Origin: Haliclystus octoradiatus | Lineage: Eukaryota; Cnidaria; Staurozoa; Stauromedusae; Haliclystidae | NCBI GenBank assembly: GCA_916610825.1 | Contig: OU744453.1 | Location: 16,828,241 to 16,892,240, forward strand | Reading direction: 5' to 3' | Length of the DNA stretch: 64,000 nt | Shown here: positions 61,001-64,000 of the stretch, piece after piece | Layout: each line of letters begins with the position of its first letter | Numbering within the stretch: position 1 is the stretch's first letter | The notes under the pieces: generated by a model | Database searches by the model: none | What the model was told of the DNA's origin: nothing | What the model saw: only the letters and a program-made list of their open reading frames with translations | Translations under genes and position numbers: made by a program

Positions 61001-63197
61001 AACATTACCAAGTGACTACTGTAGACAGGTGACTCCTCTATATAATGACCTTATACACAGGTTTCATAGCAACTTAAACGGGAGTGGGCGTATTATTCAT
61101 TCTTTCTGAATGTGTAAATGTATGTTTCCATTGTAATTATGAATGACCATATTAAAGTCGATTATGGTAGCATTCCTTAGTATAATGGTAAATGCAAAAT
61201 CCAGAGATTATACATTTCCAACATTCATTTCTAGATACACCCAGGCTAGCATTGTTCGATCCTTACGATAATTTAGTGGGAACCTAATGAAATGATATGC
61301 CTTTCCTGGCGGCAACCAATTCGCAAGGTGCAGTCACGCGACCAATATCAACACATAGCTGGAAGTCTTGATGAAGCACCAAACATTTCTAGTACAAACC
61401 TTTGCTAAATAAAGTACATTCTAACCACATTTAAGACTTCGCTGAAAGTCCAATTCGTATTTTGAGAATGAAATCGTGATATATAAAAATTCAGACATCA
61501 TATAGCAATTTTGTAATCTTTTTCCCGTTTCTATGACCATTTTATATGTATTTTAGCTAAGAAGGGTTGACTGTAAAATTACTGCCCTTGTAAAAGCTGT
61601 CCTGCTGTGATTCTATTGTTTGATCGGTTCAACACCTCCACTGTACCTTGTGAATAGTGCTTCCGCCAGGGATTGAACACAAGAACCCAGTGTGCTCAAG
61701 TCTGGATCCCTAACCACTACACCCAGGATCTCTGAAGACAGAGTTTGTATAGAAACAAGAATTTGAAGCATGATCTGACCACATATTTTGTTCAATTTTT
61801 AACACAGTTAAATCTCTACACAAGTGTGGCTAATTTGGTATCACAGTTAAATCGTCATCACATTACATCATCCGCGTATGTTTACTGTACTGTTTTTGAT
61901 TAAAAATTGATGCAGCAGTTGTTTAGACTTAATTCAAGTCTAGGACTTGAGTTAAATCTTTATATTGTGCTCTTGTGAATGAATTGATAGGCCTAAATGG
62001 AATATTAGTTTTAGCGATACAATTTTGATGGAATTATAGAATTGAAAATCTTTCAAATAGTTTCTGTATTGGTTTATATTAATATAAAGTACGTTTAGAA
62101 TGAAATTATCAAACATAAGTTAATTAAATTAATTATAGCTAAACGTCTCACACTGAGGGTGTATTTAAACGCTTGTCTGAAAAGTATGGAAGCTGCGCCC
62201 AGAATTGAAATTTTTTCTCAAGATTGCCTCCCATGAAGCTGTAGTTTCATCAAAAATCGGCAGTTAAATATTAATTTTTTGTCATTTTCTTCCGAATTCT
62301 TGCTGAAATAGTGGATATTGGCACGGGACCCTGAAGTCAAATTTGATCAGTTGCAGGCTCCGCATCTACCTTTTTTCAGAGCTTGATATTGCCATTATTT
62401 GCAGACTGGCTATGTGTGCTGGCGGGTTTCCAAAGAATCGCAACTTTCGCCAAAATCTTGGGGGCAGCAGCGCCGAAAAAAGCTAGGGTCGGGGGCGGCA
62501 ACTGATTAAATTTGACCTCAGGGGCGCCAAAATCCAACATTTCAGGAAAAATGAGAAAGAAATGACAAAAAATTCAATTTTAACAGCCGATTATCTACGA
62601 AAATTGCAGCTTCAGGGGCGGCAATCACAAAGAAAAATTGTCATCTCGGGCGCAAATTGCCATGCTTTACAGACCGGTGTGCTAGTAAGCATTAATTTCA
62701 GCTGTCGAATAGACAAATGCTACAGTTACCAGCCGTGCGTAGATAGAATTATGAAAACAATTCACAATCGATAACTAAAATATCTGCAGCCTGTATCAAT
62801 CCATTTGCGTCATAATCTAAAATCTGAATTTTTGGAGCTGGGTCTATTCAAATTCATCTTTCCGTGATTAACAGTTGAGTAGTGCCGCTTTATGCACGCT
62901 TGACTGGCGAAGTGGCGATGCTGAAGCAATAGCAAGCAATAGCCTACAATGCGAAGGTCCAAAGCTTGTCAAACCACTGCCCAAGGTCCCATAGGTCACA
63001 ACGTCTTTGAAATGATAAACTCCCTACCTTTCTTTGTATTGAGCTGAGTCAGCTAATTCTTTGGATGAAATGAATCTGTTTTGATTGGCCGCTAGTAAAT
63101 CAAACAAACCAAGATTGATACCAAGAGATATACCCAAACCAATGCTAGCTTTATTTGCTATATCAGTTAAGAAAGAGCTACAGTCTTTTACGTCCAT
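58024..63197 (-). CDS. SAM-dependent methyltransferase, Rv2258c-like, three exons
   Basis: Exons on the minus strand: 63197-63028, 60006-59779 and 58690-58024, joined in phases 2 and 2 with donors GTAGGG and GTAAGT and acceptors TGTTAG and TTTCAG. The product has 354 residues, normal for this family. The N-terminal half is helical, with a winged-helix-like segment (NLGLFDLLAANQNRFISSKELA, split by an exon limit further on) as in two-domain class I methyltransferases. The SAM-binding motif I SILEVGCSTG lies near 174-183, an acidic strand-2 end ATDVNTKA follows, then YDVVIVVNVIHDV (motif IV region) and GIFLMADNYA. The start at 63197 (MDVKDC) was chosen over an in-frame ATG at 63248, whose extension lacks family character. 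The substrate is unknown. AATAAA overlaps the stop codon. It lies head-to-tail upstream of the GalT/HIT-like gene. Confidence 0.93.
58757..59260. repeat. GAGTTACTCGGGTAGGCGAG repeat cluster
   Basis: Two starts of the form GGCCCTGTTTACAAGGAGG (58757 and near 59081), each followed by GAGTAACTCGGGTAGG-type motifs, with complementary ACTCGCCTACCCAGG at the right end. This looks like a MITE nested within or next to another copy of itself. A run of about 17 C lies at 59198-59214. In intron 2 of the methyltransferase gene. Confidence 0.6.
60007..60487. other. Part of intron 1 of the methyltransferase gene
   Basis: Contains decayed ends of the CAGGGTCC family (GGGTTTGACAGAATGTTT near 60122, TCTCGGACCCTG near 60303) and a pogo-like end (ACAGTGAAACCTGCATATAG near 60328). 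No exon was found. Confidence 0.5.
60488..60861 (-). mobile_element. tRNA-derived SINE, family 1, copy 4 (full length)
   Basis: Head with GGATTAGCTCAGATGGCAGA and B box GTGGTTCAAATCC, full body, and 3' end GGCGACACCGTCTACATTAC. A 15-bp duplication TATTTGATTATGTAA lies at 60473-60487 and 60862-60876. The best-preserved SINE here. Confidence 0.93.
61655..61735 (-). mobile_element. tRNA-derived SINE, family 2, head fragment
   Basis: The minus strand reads GGGTGTAGTGGTTAGGGATC and GGTTCTTGTGTTCAATCCC, a tRNA-like A and B box pair. A CCTGGCGGCAACCAATTCG block near 61304 may belong to the same family. Confidence 0.55.
61736..63027. other. Rest of intron 1 of the methyltransferase gene
   Basis: No exon or transposon boundary could be supported. 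Around 62460-62650 lies a GC-richer stretch with repeated GGGGCGGCAA/GGGGCGCCAA words, origin unknown. Confidence 0.5.
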
Positions 63198-64000
63198 GGC
63201 TACACAATCAATGCAAAAATGAAACGGTACTAGGCCTAAGTACTTCAATTAGTAAACCAGAATCAATATAAATTCTAGATGTAAATCGTATTCCATTTTA
63301 TAGCCTCGAAGCCACATCATCAAGTGACAAAGTTGAAAATGTGGATAGCCTGTCTACAGACTGACCTGGAAAGTGAGGAACAATTGTGTGTGTGTGTGTA
63401 ACTTTTATTTTGTTTCGTATTCAAAATGAGCAATATGCTCGTTTACAATGAAACGAAAGATCATACAGTTATTACATAATAATTACAGTGTTACAAGTTA
63501 CAACAAATAGGCTTATACAGAGTACAAAACTACGATTTACAGAACAATTTTTAACATTACATTTATTTTCTGTGATTTACCGGTAACATCGTTCTAATAG
63601 GATGCCTTTACTCTCCATCGCTCTAGTGGTTTCCAGGATTGATTTGTTGAGAAATTGTACAAAATATATATACAGTATGATCCTATTAAATAACCAATTG
63701 ACGCACAGTTTAAATTACTTTCTTGCTCATAAAACGTTTTGAAAACTCCTGATCAAATTGGAAATTATCATTCGTGATGTCGAACATAGTTTTGCGAAGT
63801 TGATTTGGCGTCAAATCCTAACCAACCAGATTGATTGAATCATTTTCGTTACATTACAAAGTCTCTTATTCTTCTTGTAATGTTTTCCTCTGTCGTTTTT
63901 TTTCTTACCATTGCTTTATAATTTGAAAAGCATAATACAGCATAATAAATAGCCTGTAGAGCATAATAAATGAAGAAAATAGTCAGGTTTTATGTTGTAC
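63198..64000. other. 5' flank of the methyltransferase gene
   Basis: Presumed promoter region; no core element is assigned. A (GT)n run lies at about 63385-63398, directly followed by TTTTATTTTGTTTCGTATTC, which resembles the 3' tail of an interspersed retroposon. Confidence 0.45.

Overview
The window is nuclear DNA of an animal. It is AT-rich, its genes are split by GT-AG introns, and mobile DNA (LINE, Gypsy and BEL/Pao LTR elements, tRNA-derived SINEs, many MITEs) fills more than half of it. The mix of BEL/Pao elements, a CR1/L2-like LINE with CCCH-finger ORF1 and a SAM methyltransferase of the Rv2258c-like type suggests an aquatic invertebrate, perhaps a tunicate or another deuterostome. 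No single feature fixes the species.

Three host genes can be reconstructed, all on the minus strand, and each joins across introns with consistent phase. (1) 8513-4180: a three-exon gene for a secreted, Cys-rich, heavily N-glycosylated, probably GPI-anchored protein of 797 aa. A tandem repeat with nested periods (42/84/168/336 bp) lies between two copies of one Cys-rich module. A remnant of a paralogous first exon lies at 1.1-1.3 kb. (2) 56725-36303: a 17-exon gene, almost invisible to ORF finding because most exons are 32-131 nt, for a 450-aa membrane-anchored GalT/HIT-like protein (CxxC plus HPHIH). (3) 63197-58024: a three-exon gene for a 354-aa SAM-dependent methyltransferase, upstream of gene 2 on the same strand.

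Between genes 1 and 2 lies a nested transposon block. A decayed LINE (about 9.1-26.0 kb, minus) was split by a hAT-like MITE (24051-24823) and by a Gypsy element with 98-bp LTRs (9370-21295, minus). The Gypsy element was itself split by a BEL/Pao element (10229-17133, plus) with 671-bp LTRs and an intact 1830-codon ORF. Target-site duplications support each step. Next to it, a TTAA-flanked element (26060-32401) carries a second BEL/Pao element (26359-31733, minus) with matching 396-bp LTRs and an ORF that stops inside integrase.

From 34 to 57 kb the introns and 3' flank of gene 2 are a MITE and SINE mosaic. The main family is a foldback element built from TTCATGAAC palindromes with CCCCTGC...GCAGGGG ends and TA target sites, present in most of the larger introns. 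Other families are a CAGGGTCC hAT-like MITE, a hAT-like element at 52438-53318, pogo-like TA elements, two SINE families, a TTAA element and a large nested palindrome at 55.5-56.1 kb.
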